Source of the DNA: Pachysolen tannophilus NRRL Y-2460
Lineage: Eukaryota > Ascomycota > Pichiomycetes > Alaninales > Pachysolenaceae
Reading direction: 5' to 3'
Assembly (NCBI GenBank): GCA_001661245.1
Contig: KV454013.1
Coordinates: 853,772 to 917,771, forward strand
Length of the DNA: 64,000 nucleotides
Shown here: one piece after another, positions 8,338 to 18,748 of the stretch
Layout of the letters: every line of letters starts with the position of its first letter
How positions within the stretch are numbered: the stretch's first letter is position 1
The notes under the pieces: generated by a model
Seen by the model: only the letters and a program-made list of their open reading frames with translations
Database searches by the model: none
Told to the model about the DNA's origin: nothing
Position numbers and translations under genes: made by a program

Positions 8338-9861
8338 ATGAATAAGAATCCACAGTTTACACCTTACAAATCCAAAAATGAGCTCTTGCAATTAAGAGAT
8401 TGGTTTTACAACTATGATGAAAAGGATAATAGACAACGAGCATTATCGAAAGTTTCTGCATTAATGACTAAAAGTCAAGTACCTCATTCGATAGAGTCTA
8501 CGTCGCTTTTAACTGCGGTTGTTTTGAATGATGAGAAAACACAAGGTGGGGAGCTTATGGCTGATTCCACATCGATGCTACAACTTTCTTATACAATGGG
8601 ACTTATAAAATTTGTGAATGGGTTGTTGGATCCCTATCAACAGTCTAATTTTGCTATACCTTTACATACTTTGGCTACTTTTTTAAAATTACCAGGGTTT
8701 TTCGTTGAGTTAAGACATATTGGTACACATGAATATTTGCCATCTTTAGAGATGTTGAGAATAGTATCTAGAAAACTGTTGGAATGGTTATTTGAAAATT
8801 ATTGGAAAGAAATTGATAAGGAAGATGATGAAGATGATGAAGACGATGAAGGTGATGAAAATCGCAATTATGACCTAGCTGAAGATGAAGAAAAAGAGTT
8901 GTTAATGAGATTCAATACAAAGCTTTCACTTATACTGGAGATTAAATTGAATTTCAGAAATTTCAAAAAAATAAGAAAGATGAATTTGAATAAATTCATA
9001 AAATTTGGAGATTCTAGTGAAGTTGGTGTTTCATATTGGAAATCTTTAACGTATTTAAAGAAACAATTTATTGAAGATGGTGAGTTTTTCATAAATGTGA
9101 TACTTTTCAAAAATATCTTAATTTTAAAAGATAAAAAAAATTTAAATGAAAGTAAAATTAATGGATTAAGGTTATTATATAAACCTTTTATGGAAGAACT
9201 AGGTTATGAATTTACTATCAAATTATTTGAAAAATTGGTTGAATATCAAAATAAAGGAGTAGTAAACAGAAGTGACATTGAAGAAGATTTTCGAGATGAA
9301 TCTATAACAGATTCTTTAATAATTAATGAAGAAGATACATTGGGGCATGAATCAGAAGATCAATTGAGTCAATCTGTGAAATGGTGTGAATATTTAATGA
9401 GTGATGATTTAAAAATAAATGTAAAAGACCGAAATTCAGGAAAGATATCAACTAGACAATTTGTTACCAAGACAAATTTATTATATTTAATTGAAATATT
9501 AACCAGATTGAATAACGAGATAAATCAAAGATTATTAGAAAATTTAATGTTTCAAAATAAAAAATTAATAGATAATCAAATTCAACAAAATATAGTAGAA
9601 CGTATAAAGTTGATGAAAAAATTTCAAATCAATAATATCAATATCAATAAAGATTTATCATCTAATATTTCTTCAAAGAGACTGCTGCCATCATTACCAG
9701 ACATCGATTCAGATTTGGAAATTTTGAAAAAAAGAATAAAATTTACGAAAAATGAAAAGGAAATTGCAAAAATTGAAGAAAAAATTGAAAAGAAAACTGA
9801 AATCAAGTTATGGCAAGTTTGTGAGAATTGGAAGCCTACTGCTTACGGAATACCATTATAA
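8338..9861 (+). CDS. LAS1: Las1, endonuclease for pre-rRNA ITS2 processing
   Basis: 507 residues. The N-terminal HEPN-type domain (about 1-170) matches Las1: ELLQLRDWFY, RQRALSKVSA, VPHSIESTSLL and the nuclease motif RHIGTH at residues 126-131 (R-x4-H). Las1 cuts ITS2 of the 27S pre-rRNA at the C2 site in a complex with the polynucleotide kinase Grc3, in the nucleolus. An acidic insert (EDDEDDEDDEGDE) follows at about residues 161-175. The C-terminal part is coiled-coil-like and lysine rich, and ends with a short tryptophan-containing tail (ENWKPTAYGIPL) that resembles the Las1 tail contacting Grc3. ATG at 8338 is the first in frame and gives the conserved N terminus. The leader carries CAACT-type pentamer repeats at 8277-8300. 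Confidence 0.92.
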   Translation: MNKNPQFTPYKSKNELLQLRDWFYNYDEKDNRQRALSKVSALMTKSQVPHSIESTSLLTAVVLNDEKTQGGELMADSTSMLQLSYTMGLIKFVNGLLDPYQQSNFAIPLHTLATFLKLPGFFVELRHIGTHEYLPSLEMLRIVSRKLLEWLFENYWKEIDKEDDEDDEDDEGDENRNYDLAEDEEKELLMRFNTKLSLILEIKLNFRNFKKIRKMNLNKFIKFGDSSEVGVSYWKSLTYLKKQFIEDGEFFINVILFKNILILKDKKNLNESKINGLRLLYKPFMEELGYEFTIKLFEKLVEYQNKGVVNRSDIEEDFRDESITDSLIINEEDTLGHESEDQLSQSVKWCEYLMSDDLKINVKDRNSGKISTRQFVTKTNLLYLIEILTRLNNEINQRLLENLMFQNKKLIDNQIQQNIVERIKLMKKFQINNININKDLSSNISSKRLLPSLPDIDSDLEILKKRIKFTKNEKEIAKIEEKIEKKTEIKLWQVCENWKPTAYGIPL

Positions 9862-10762
9862 GAATATTAATTTAATTCAATTTATGATCATATATATATT
9901 TATGTATCTAACTAATAACTAATTAATTTATAAATCTGTTAGTAAACTAAAACACTTTGTAGGTAAGCTTCTATTTTCTTTTTTTTTATCTTCATTTTTA
10001 CTTATTGTTTCAATTTTTATAAAATCAGACATCCATGGAAGGTCTATGGGCGGTCACTGGAATACTAAGATGGGTTCTTATGCGTATTCTACCGAGGAAA
10101 CTGCGAATGTTTAAGAAAAATTTTCATCATCTAAAATAAAAGCCAAAACAATAAGAAAAGAAAAAAAAAAAGAGAAAAAAATTTTCTCAGCAACTTGAAC
10201 ATACCTTATTAGAATTCACTTTCAGCAAAAAGTGGAGTGAATGAGTATTAATGATACCTATCATTAGCAAAAAAAAAAATTATAAACTTTAATAATTGGC
10301 CTGATTGTGTAAAAAATCCAATTGGTTTTCATAAAAATTGTATCAGAAATGTTAAATACTGGCAAGTATAAGTCAAATACATTCCTAAATTATAGACAAG
10401 TGTCTATAAACTGGAATGAAGACTATTTTCAACCCTGTCGTCATAGTCGAATCGGACTGGGAAAGAAGTAAACTTTATCTCATCATTCAAAAAAAAAAAA
10501 AAAAAAAAATTGGAAGCCACACAAACACGAACCAAAAAAAAATTTAAATCATAAATTCACAACCCAATAGCAGGTAGATAGAATCAGATCAAAAATAAAA
10601 TCTTTTATTTTTACCCATTCAATCCACTTTTTGTCTACACTAAAGTAATTTAGAATAATGAATAATAAATTAAAGTTAATAGAAATTTTTTTTTATTCAA
10701 GCTTCTTTTCTCTGCTTTTTATAAGGTGCAAAAAAAAAAGAGAATTTTGAAAAATTTTCGAG

Positions 10763-10793
<31 letters not shown>

Positions 10794-11331
10794 TGCTTTT
10801 GATTTTGAGTCCACGACATTTGCAGACTTTTTTTCTTTCACTTTAATAATAATTGGCATTAATGCACTACTATTCTTGTAATTTTTTCCATTTTTCCATT
10901 TTTGGACTCTCCTAATATTGTGTGCACGTCCTAATATTTTTTTATTTTATAACTTCTTATTTGCCCGATACGTTTTTGTGTTTAATTTTTTTTCTTTTTC
11001 TTTCTTTTTTTGGCTTTTTCTTAGGCGTCTGCCATTTTGTTTGAGCTCTTCGAAATTTCTCTGGTAATTAATTCACAGTTTATTATTTAGTTGGAACAAA
11101 GATCTCTTGTTCTTATCAATTGATTACACTACAAGCATCAAACTATTTAACCATTAATACATCATCAATTGATATATCTATAGAAGGATAATTGGTATTT
11201 TGATATCTCTCTTCCATATAGTTTATTTTTTTTTTTTTTTTTTTATTTTTATTTTTTGTTGTTGTTCTTGTTTTTGAATTGAGAGAAAGAAAGAAAAAGG
11301 AAGGAGACGAAAAAGTGATTTAGCTTTGAAC
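9862..11331. other. intergenic, VPS35 upstream region
   Basis: About 1.5 kb without a convincing open frame. Most is AT-rich, with a long poly-A (about 10765-10791) and pyrimidine tracts close to VPS35. Two compact, less AT-rich islands can fold: 10030-10095 (stem GAATAC...GTATTC with inner TAAGA...TCTTA) and 10391-10448 (the palindrome TATAGACAAGTGTCTATA followed by GACTAT...ATAGTC). They could be parts of an unannotated structured RNA or regulatory dyads; the sequence does not decide. Confidence 0.4.
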
Positions 11332-14043
11332 ATGTCGGTTAGATCTTCAAGTTCCTCTGTTAATATATCGCCGGAGGAACAAGCCAAAATCTTGGAAAAT
11401 TCAATAGCGGTTATTAAACAACAGATTTTATTGATGAGGAAATTTCTTGATGTTACGAATAAGAAGACAAGGTTGATGGATGCGTTGAAACATGCTTCGA
11501 CTTTTTTATCAGAATTGAGAACAAATTTATTGACTCCTAAACAATATTATGAATTATATATTTTAGTGTTTGATGGTTTGAATTATCTTTCTGTTTATTT
11601 AAAAGAAAATCATTTGAATAATCATTTGGCAAACTTATACGAGTTGGTTCAATACGCTGGTAATATTGTTCCAAGGTTATATTTGATGATAACTGTAGGA
11701 ACAGTTTATATGTCAATTCCAGATGCTCCAATTAAAGAAATTATGAAAGATATGATTGATATGTGTAGAGGTGTTCAACATCCAATTAGAGGTTTGTTTT
11801 TAAGATATTATCTTACTCAAAGAACAAAAGATTTATTACCTGTTAAAGTGACTGCAATATCAGAACATTCCGGGAAACTTGAAGATTCCATACAATTTAT
11901 TATAACAAATTTTATTGAAATGAATAAATTATGGGTTAGATTACAACATCAAGGACATTCTTCTGAAAGAAATAAAAGAATTAAAGAAAGACAAGAATTA
12001 CAAATTTTGGTTGGATCAAATTTAGTCAGATTATCACAATTAGATCATATCGATAGTTTATATTATAAAGATCATATTTTACCAACTGTATTAGAACAAA
12101 TCACTCAATGTAGAGATGTGATTGCTCAAGAATATCTATTAGATGTTATTATTCAAGTTTTCCCCGATGATTTCCAATTAGCAACATTAGATGATTTCTT
12201 AAATGCAACTTTAAATTTGAATCCAGAAGTTAGTTTGAAAAAAATATTAATAACTCTTATAAATAGATTGGTTGGTTATAAGAAAAGAGAAGAAATTGAT
12301 GATGTTTCTGAAAAATTGAAAACAATACAATTGAATACTGATGAAGAAAGAGGAGTTGATGATATCACTAATGATATAGATTTGTTTGGGAAAGTTTGGA
12401 ATTATGTTCAAAAATTAATAGAACAAAAACCTTCAATTCATTTAGAAGATTTATCTACCATCTTGGATGCTTTAACTAAACTATCAATAACATATTATCC
12501 ATCAAATTATGAAAATCTTTCACAAATTTATGGTTATGCTATTGAAGTTCAAAAAAATTTTGAAACAAACAATTCGATTAAATCTAAAGAATCTTCTGAA
12601 TTGGTAAATGCAAATTGGAGGCTTTTACTGTTATCACCAATTTATAATTTATCAAATTTATTAGATTTATTAAATATTGAACATTATTATGAATTTTTAG
12701 AATCACAACATAATTTGAAAAAAATTGTAGCAATTGAAATTATTGAAAAAATTTTGAAAAATGATGTTAAAATTACAGAAATTAATAGTATTCATAAAAT
12801 GTTTCAATTATTAAGTTTTATTATTGAATCAAAACATGATGATAATAATAGTGGTAAATCTTCAGCAGCTATGAAAAGGAAATTAAACAAATCTTTATTA
12901 TTTGGTAATGATGAAACAGATTCATTAAAATCAGCATCAATTTCAGTGGCTAGTGATAATCATTCTTCAATTGATAATATTGAAACTGTGATTCAACAGG
13001 AAAATTTAGCAAAAATTTTACATTTTATATATAATGTGAATCCATTTATTAATTTTGAATTACTTGTTACAGCTAAATCTTATTTAAGTAAAGGTGGATT
13101 AAAAATTAAATTTACTTATCCAACATTGATAAATATAACTTTAAGATTAATTAGAAAATTAAAATTGATGAAATTAATTGATTTAAAGAAAAATGATGTA
13201 TTATTAAAAATCAAAACAATGTTTAAATTTATAAGTTCTTCTGTTAATGAATTATATGAATTACATCAACAAATTACATTGACTTCAATTAATACAAATA
13301 TTTCAACTTTATGTTTAAATTTAAATTTAATGACTGCTCAATTAGCTGATGAAATAGGATTATGTGATATTTCTAATGAATTTTTCATTCAATCATTTGT
13401 CATATATGAAGAAAGTATAGTTGATTCAAGACTTCAATATCAATCAATATTGTCTATGATTGGTAAACTTCATCAATGTCATAATTTGATAACAATATCT
13501 CCAGAAAATTATGATAATTTAATTACCAAGACTGCATTATATGGATCAAAATTATTGAAAAAGACAGATCAATGTAGAGCAGTTTATTTAGCATCACATC
13601 TTTGGTGGATAGTGGAAGAAAATCAAGATAATGAAAGTGAAGAAGAAATTTTACAACCTATAAAGAAAGATGGTAAAAGAGTATTAGAATGTTTACAAAA
13701 ATCTTTAAGAATTGCTGATTCTTGTTTGGATAATAGTGTTAGTCTAGAACTTTTTACTGAAATTTTAAACAGATGTTTATATTATTTCATACATGGTAAT
13801 GAAGTTATTACAACAAAATATATTAATGGTTTAATTGAATTAATTCAAAATAATATTAAAAGTTTTGAAAATAGCACTAACGAGAATGGTACAAATAAGT
13901 CGACTGGTAACGATAACGAAGATGAAAATGATGAAGATGATGATGATATAGAAGATTCGGCTAAAAAGCATTTTAAAAGAACATTAAAATACATTGATGA
14001 ACAAAAGAAAATTGATGAGAGATTTCAGGAAATTGTTTACTAA
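11332..14043 (+). CDS. VPS35: retromer subunit Vps35
   Basis: 903 residues from ATG at 11332 (MSVRSSSSSVN). Vps35 is the alpha-solenoid scaffold of the retromer cargo complex (Vps26-Vps29-Vps35), which returns receptors such as Vps10 from endosomes to the Golgi. Diagnostic blocks are present: LMRKFLDVTNKKTRLMDALKHAS, here spread over about residues 38-60, PRLYLMITVGTVYM at about 124-137, and GVQHPIRGLFLRYYL at about 155-169, the region that binds Vps26. Length is near that of S. cerevisiae Vps35 (944). An acidic, Asn-rich insert (DNEDENDEDDDD) lies shortly before the C terminus. The stop at 14041-14043 is followed at once by poly-A and then the assembly gap, so the gene is complete. Confidence 0.95.
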   Translation: MSVRSSSSSVNISPEEQAKILENSIAVIKQQILLMRKFLDVTNKKTRLMDALKHASTFLSELRTNLLTPKQYYELYILVFDGLNYLSVYLKENHLNNHLANLYELVQYAGNIVPRLYLMITVGTVYMSIPDAPIKEIMKDMIDMCRGVQHPIRGLFLRYYLTQRTKDLLPVKVTAISEHSGKLEDSIQFIITNFIEMNKLWVRLQHQGHSSERNKRIKERQELQILVGSNLVRLSQLDHIDSLYYKDHILPTVLEQITQCRDVIAQEYLLDVIIQVFPDDFQLATLDDFLNATLNLNPEVSLKKILITLINRLVGYKKREEIDDVSEKLKTIQLNTDEERGVDDITNDIDLFGKVWNYVQKLIEQKPSIHLEDLSTILDALTKLSITYYPSNYENLSQIYGYAIEVQKNFETNNSIKSKESSELVNANWRLLLLSPIYNLSNLLDLLNIEHYYEFLESQHNLKKIVAIEIIEKILKNDVKITEINSIHKMFQLLSFIIESKHDDNNSGKSSAAMKRKLNKSLLFGNDETDSLKSASISVASDNHSSIDNIETVIQQENLAKILHFIYNVNPFINFELLVTAKSYLSKGGLKIKFTYPTLINITLRLIRKLKLMKLIDLKKNDVLLKIKTMFKFISSSVNELYELHQQITLTSINTNISTLCLNLNLMTAQLADEIGLCDISNEFFIQSFVIYEESIVDSRLQYQSILSMIGKLHQCHNLITISPENYDNLITKTALYGSKLLKKTDQCRAVYLASHLWWIVEENQDNESEEEILQPIKKDGKRVLECLQKSLRIADSCLDNSVSLELFTEILNRCLYYFIHGNEVITTKYINGLIELIQNNIKSFENSTNENGTNKSTGNDNEDENDEDDDDIEDSAKKHFKRTLKYIDEQKKIDERFQEIVY

Positions 14044-14817
14044 GAAAAAAAAAAAAAAAAAAAAAAAAAACAAAAACAACANNNNNNNNNNNNNNNNNNN
14101 NNNNNNNNNNNNNNNNNNNNNNNNNNNNNNNNNNNNNNNNNNNNNNNNNNNNNNNNNNNNNNNNNNNNNNNNNNNNNNNNNNNNNNNNNNNNNNNNNNNN
14201 NNNNNNNNNNNNNNNNNNNNNNNNNNNNNNNNNNNNNNNNNNNNNNNNNNNNNNNNNNNNNNNNNNNNNNNNNNNNNNNNNNNNNNNNNNNNNNNNNNNN
14301 NNNNNNNNNNNNNNNNNNNNNNNNNNNNNNNNNNNNNNNNNNNNNNNNNNNNNNNNNNNNNNNNNNNNNNNNNNNNNNNNNNNNNNNNNNNNNNNNNNNN
14401 NNNNNNNNNNNNNNNNNNNNNNNNNNNNNNNNNNNNNNNNNNNNNNNNNNNNNNNNNNNNNNNNNNNNNNNNNNNNNNNNNNNNNNNNNNNNNNNNNNNN
14501 NNNNNNNNNNNNNNNNNNNNNNNNNNNNNNNNNNNNNNNNNNNNNNNNNNNNNNNNNNNNNNNNNNNNNNNNNNNNNNNNNNNNNNNNNNNNNNNNNNNN
14601 NNNNNNNNNNNNNNNNNNNNNNNNNNNNNNNNNNNNNNNNNNNNNTTTTTNTTTTTTTTTAAAAAATATAACTTTTCCCCCTTTTATTTTATTAAAGAAA
14701 AAAAAATCAATTAACTATATGTATAATTTTTCAATTTGAAATTATCTTTATTTTTTTAGCCCATTTTATAATATATCTTGGGACATTAAAAAAATAGAAA
14801 TTTTATATTAAAACAAT
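14044..14817. other. assembly gap (14082-14645) and its flanks
   Basis: N run of 564 bases at 14082-14645 plus a single N at 14651. The left flank is a pure A tract just after the VPS35 stop and the right flank a pure T tract, so the break falls between homopolymers. The size of the N run is not a measured length. The remaining bases up to the RPS29 stop are AT-rich 3' flank. The lost DNA lies between two gene 3' ends. Confidence 0.9.
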
Positions 14818-14988
14818 TTAACGGTATTTAACAAAACCAATATCCTTAGCCTTTTCTCTGAAACATTGACGACAAATGTTTAAACCGTATTTTCTAATTA
14901 AACCAGAGTGTGATGAACAGACACGACATTGTCTTGAACCTTTACCGTAATTTCTTGGGTGTGAAAACCAAACTGATTCGTGAGCCAT
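14818..14988 (-). CDS. RPS29: 40S ribosomal protein S29 (uS14)
   Basis: 56 residues, exactly the size of yeast Rps29: [20 protein letters not shown] followed by a zinc ribbon with CRVC at 21-24 and CRQC at 39-42. It belongs to the small-subunit head, near mRNA and helix 41. The ATG at 14988 is fixed by homology; a longer in-frame upstream reading is not coding. Just upstream on the minus strand are a perfect TACTAAC (15019-15025) and a TATAG acceptor ending at 14994, so a 5'-UTR intron is likely (see separate entry). S. cerevisiae RPS29A/B lack a coding intron. Confidence 0.97.
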   Translation of the reverse strand: MAHESVWFSHPRNYGKGSRQCRVCSSHSGLIRKYGLNICRQCFREKAKDIGFVKYR

Positions 14989-14993
14989 ATTCG

Positions 14994-15236
14994 CTATAAG
15001 TAACAAGAAATTATTAAAGTTAGTAATTCTGAAAATAAATGAAAACGAATCCAAAGACGAAAAAAGAAAGAAAGAAAAAAGCCAAAAGGTGAAAAGTTCA
15101 AAAGTGTCTGTGATGTTCCTCTTTATGAGAACAAAAAAAAAAGAAAAAATTAAATAAAACTTCAACGTAATCACGTATTCTTGTAAAACTCAAAATCTTT
15201 CCGTTTTATTTGGAAAATTTTACAATTTGTTCATAC
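14994..15236 (-). other. probable 5'-UTR intron of RPS29
   Basis: On the minus strand: a candidate donor GTATGA at 15236-15231, the consensus branch point TACTAAC at 15025-15019, and an acceptor TATAG ending at 14994, five bases before the ATG codon. Branch point and acceptor spacing are ideal for yeast; the donor is a variant and is the weakest part. Size would be 243 bases. Confidence 0.55.
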
Positions 15237-16090
15237 AACTTTGTATAATGCTTTAAAATTCAACTCGACTCAACTAGACTCGACAAAGTACAGTCAAAAA
15301 AAATTCAAATAACACAAACATAATCACAGACAACTTTCAACACTTTTTTCTTCTAACTGGAATGATCATTACTCACATTAAATATATTTATTATTCGATA
15401 GTATTCAAAATCGTTAAAATAATAAAAACGTATATATAATTAATATGTATATAGGTTTTGGTGAAATTTTTTTTTCTTCTTTCAAAGAAACTTAATAGAG
15501 AAAAAAGAGGAAAAAAAGAAAAAAATAGAAAAACAGAAAAAGTGTCTGCCAAAAGTGGTCCCAATTGACACTGACACTGGTTGATACTGGTTGATACTTT
15601 GGCGATTAGGAACAAATAGAAAAATTGAAAAGTAGTGTGCACAAGTCATATAAACAACTTAAAAGTTGGAAAAGATTTGTGACTTGGTTTAAGTTTCCGT
15701 TTTGGGATAATTTGTTTTGTGGTGTTGGGATGTGTGGAAACCCAAATCTCAAGTACCAACCCTAACCCTAATTATTATTAATTTTTTTCTTTCTTGTTTC
15801 AAAGTCGTGTCCTCCAATGATAATTATCCGAAAATAGAAATTAGAAAAAAAAATTTTTTTCCTCTTTTTGAGCGCCCCAGTTTTTGTCTTGTTTTTTGGA
15901 GATTACGTAATCATGCACGATGAGAAGAAAATTTTCAAATTTTTTTTTTTTTTCAGCTCGTTTAAAGGTGTAGGAAGGAAACAAGGTGTAAAGTATAAGG
16001 TAATAATAATAGTTTTATATTTAAAAATTCATATTGTATATTGAATATTTATTTGATTTTGTGTTGTGTTGTTTTGTGTTGTTTGGAACA
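15237..16090. promoter_or_regulatory. RPS29-TSR1 divergent promoter region
   Basis: Divergent upstream region. CCCTAACCCTAA at 15760-15771 is two head-to-tail copies of the TTAGGG motif bound by Tbf1-type telobox factors, which are known to drive ribosomal-protein genes in C. albicans. CAACT/GACT repeats lie at 15261-15284, close to the inferred RPS29 transcription start. Poly-T tracts occur near 15940. No convincing open frame. Confidence 0.55.
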
Positions 16091-18502
16091 ATGGCAGGTC
16101 ACTCACATAGGTCCACGTTGAAAAATAATCATAAACCTTTCAAGTCAAGACATGCTTCTAAAAGTGCATTGAAAAATCAATATAAAGGTAAAGTAGAGAA
16201 AGATAATTCTTTAAAGACAAATAAAAAATTAAAGACTATTTCTAAATTTGATAGAAAAAATTTTAATAATCAACTCAAGAAAAATAAGATCTTGGCTTCG
16301 AGTTTGGAAAGAAAGATATTTAATGGACCTTCAGGTGTTGAAAAAATTGTTACAATCATTGCTTTAACTAATGATATATCTTGTATTGATATAGCAGAAA
16401 AATTAATTAATTCTTGTAAAGATAATGATGATGAAATACAAGAAATATTAAAATTTCAAGTTCCTTCAGTTAGATCTGTTAAAATTAATAGATTTAAATC
16501 AAATTTAAAAATAATAATACCAGATGATTCAAATTTTATTTCATTATTAGATGCTTGTAAAATTTCAGATTTTGTTATATTTGGATTATCTGCTTCACAA
16601 GAAGTTGATCCAAAAATAGGTGAACAATTATTAAGAGCTATTGAATTGCAAGGTATATCTTCAGTATTAGGTGTTGTTCCAAACCTGATTTCAGCATATC
16701 CAAATAGGAAAAATTTACAACTGGATGCTTTAAGATCTTTATCATTGTATTTTAATCATTTCTTCCCAGATCAAGAAAAACTTTATAATTTGGAAAATCC
16801 ATCAGATTGTATTAATGCAACTAGTCTCTTATGTCGTAAATTTCCCAAATCTGTAACATGGAGAGATTTACGTGGTTATATGCTAGCAAATTCTGTGGAA
16901 TGGGTTCCATCATTAGAAAATAATAACGTTGAAGGTTATATGGCTGTTGAAGGTGTTGTTAGAGGTGTAGGTTTTACTGCAAATAGATTGATACATATTC
17001 CAGGTTATGGTGATTTTCAAATTGACCATATAGAAAAAATTCCAACAAGATATCATCGTAATAATAAATTAGATGTTGAAATGGTTGATGAATCTGAAAA
17101 TAAATTTTTCCCCAATATAAATCAAGAAAATTTGGATGAATTAGCTCCATTAGAATATAACATGTCTGATGATGAACTTGAAAATGATATTAATGGGGAC
17201 AAACTTGATGAAAAATCAATAAGAAGAGGACTGAAAGATCAAAATATCGATGATTTCAACATTAAAAAGAGAATTCCTAAAGGTATGTCAGAATATCAAT
17301 CTCGTTGGTTTTTAGAAGATGAATTAGAAGAATTAGTTGATGAAGTTGGTGCTGAAGAAGAATTACAAGAAATTTCAAAACAAAAATTAAAACAAGTCAA
17401 TGGTGATGATGACGATGAAGACGATGATGATGATGAAATGTCAGTTGAAGGCGAATATGATAATCAAGAAATGGATAATGAAGGTGAAATAGAACCTTCA
17501 GAAATGTTTGTTGATTTATCACCAGAAGAAGAAAGAAGACAATTAGAATTATTCAAACAACGTGAGCATGATGATTTAGAATTCCCTGATGAAATAGAAT
17601 TATCTCCTTCTGAAAGTGCTATTGAAAGATTGCAACGTTATAGAGGTATAAAATCGTTAGCTAGTTGTGAATGGGATTGTGATGAACAAGATAGTGGTAA
17701 GCAACCAAGTGAATGGTTAAGATTATTAAGAATTAAGAATTTCAAAGCAACGAAAAATAAAATAATAAAACAAGCTATAACTGAAGCCCAAGTTGTTGCT
17801 GGTGATAAAGTAAGGATATTTATTAAAGTACCATTTTTTATTCTTGAAAAAATTGGTAACCCTTTACAACAACCTTTTATCATTTATGGACTATTAGAAC
17901 ATGAACATAAATTGGCTGTTTCTAATTTCTCGATTCAAACATGGGAAGATTATGATAAGCCAATCCCATCAAAAGATTCTATAATAGTTCAATATGGTCC
18001 AAGAAGACAATTAATCCAACCTGTTTTTGGTTCCAATTCAAATAACAAGAATAATGTCCATAAATATTCGAGATTCTTACATGAAAATAGTTTAGAAATT
18101 GCTACATGTATACTGCCAGTTACATTTACTAATTCACCTGCAATTTTCTTTAAGCAATCACTGGAAACTGGTAAAATTGAATTATTGGGCTCTGGTACTT
18201 TCCTTAATTGTGATCATACAAGAGTCCTAGCAAAGAGAATAGTATTGACCGGTGAACCATTCAAGATTCATAAGAAAGTTGTCACTGTCAGATATATGTT
18301 TTTCAACCCTGAAGATATCAATCATTTTAAGAGCATCCCATTATTCACCAAGATGGGTAGAGCAGGTTTTATTAGAGAAAGTTTGGGTACACATGGTTAT
18401 TTCAAAGCTACTTTCGACAATAAATTAAATGCACAGGATACTATTGCCATGGCTCTATACAAGAGAGTGTGGCCAAAACCTTCTATTATGTGGAGTGGTT
18501 AA
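16091..18502 (+). CDS. TSR1: Tsr1, 40S ribosome assembly factor
   Basis: 803 residues from ATG at 16091. The N terminus, MAGHSHRSTLKNNHKPFKSR, is the Tsr1 signature; an upstream in-frame stretch lacks homology. Tsr1 is a GTPase-like but inactive relative of Bms1 that binds late pre-40S particles in the cytoplasm and blocks premature subunit joining. Visible order: basic N-terminal tail, G-domain-like region (about 85-300) without intact GTP-binding motifs, AARP2CN-type region, acidic linker with a DDDDEDDDDDE run at about 457-467, then the Bms1/Tsr1 C-terminal beta domains ending GYFKATFDNKLNAQD...ALYKRVWPKP. S. cerevisiae Tsr1 has 788 residues. REI1 follows on the same strand after about 250 bases. 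Confidence 0.96.
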   Translation: MAGHSHRSTLKNNHKPFKSRHASKSALKNQYKGKVEKDNSLKTNKKLKTISKFDRKNFNNQLKKNKILASSLERKIFNGPSGVEKIVTIIALTNDISCIDIAEKLINSCKDNDDEIQEILKFQVPSVRSVKINRFKSNLKIIIPDDSNFISLLDACKISDFVIFGLSASQEVDPKIGEQLLRAIELQGISSVLGVVPNLISAYPNRKNLQLDALRSLSLYFNHFFPDQEKLYNLENPSDCINATSLLCRKFPKSVTWRDLRGYMLANSVEWVPSLENNNVEGYMAVEGVVRGVGFTANRLIHIPGYGDFQIDHIEKIPTRYHRNNKLDVEMVDESENKFFPNINQENLDELAPLEYNMSDDELENDINGDKLDEKSIRRGLKDQNIDDFNIKKRIPKGMSEYQSRWFLEDELEELVDEVGAEEELQEISKQKLKQVNGDDDDEDDDDDEMSVEGEYDNQEMDNEGEIEPSEMFVDLSPEEERRQLELFKQREHDDLEFPDEIELSPSESAIERLQRYRGIKSLASCEWDCDEQDSGKQPSEWLRLLRIKNFKATKNKIIKQAITEAQVVAGDKVRIFIKVPFFILEKIGNPLQQPFIIYGLLEHEHKLAVSNFSIQTWEDYDKPIPSKDSIIVQYGPRRQLIQPVFGSNSNNKNNVHKYSRFLHENSLEIATCILPVTFTNSPAIFFKQSLETGKIELLGSGTFLNCDHTRVLAKRIVLTGEPFKIHKKVVTVRYMFFNPEDINHFKSIPLFTKMGRAGFIRESLGTHGYFKATFDNKLNAQDTIAMALYKRVWPKPSIMWSG

Positions 18503-18748
18503 AATCATTTTTAAATAATAATCATTATTTTATAATATATAGAGAACAAATTAATTTTTTTTTTTTTTTTTTTTTTTCTTTTGCTTTTTTTTAATTTTTC
18601 AAGCATTATTAAATAAATAGAATTAATAAAAAGACAATTGATAATTGATTGCTTTGGTAATAGCTTTGCTAATATAAGAAGAGATTAGATTATTCAACAT
18701 CAATCATCAATAACTAATCGAAAGGTCACAGGTGTTTTAGTTTTAATC

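Noticed and set aside
15391-15923. Short frames in the RPS29-TSR1 spacer
   Set aside because: Phe/Ser-rich or without an ATG in a good context; they overlap likely promoter elements.
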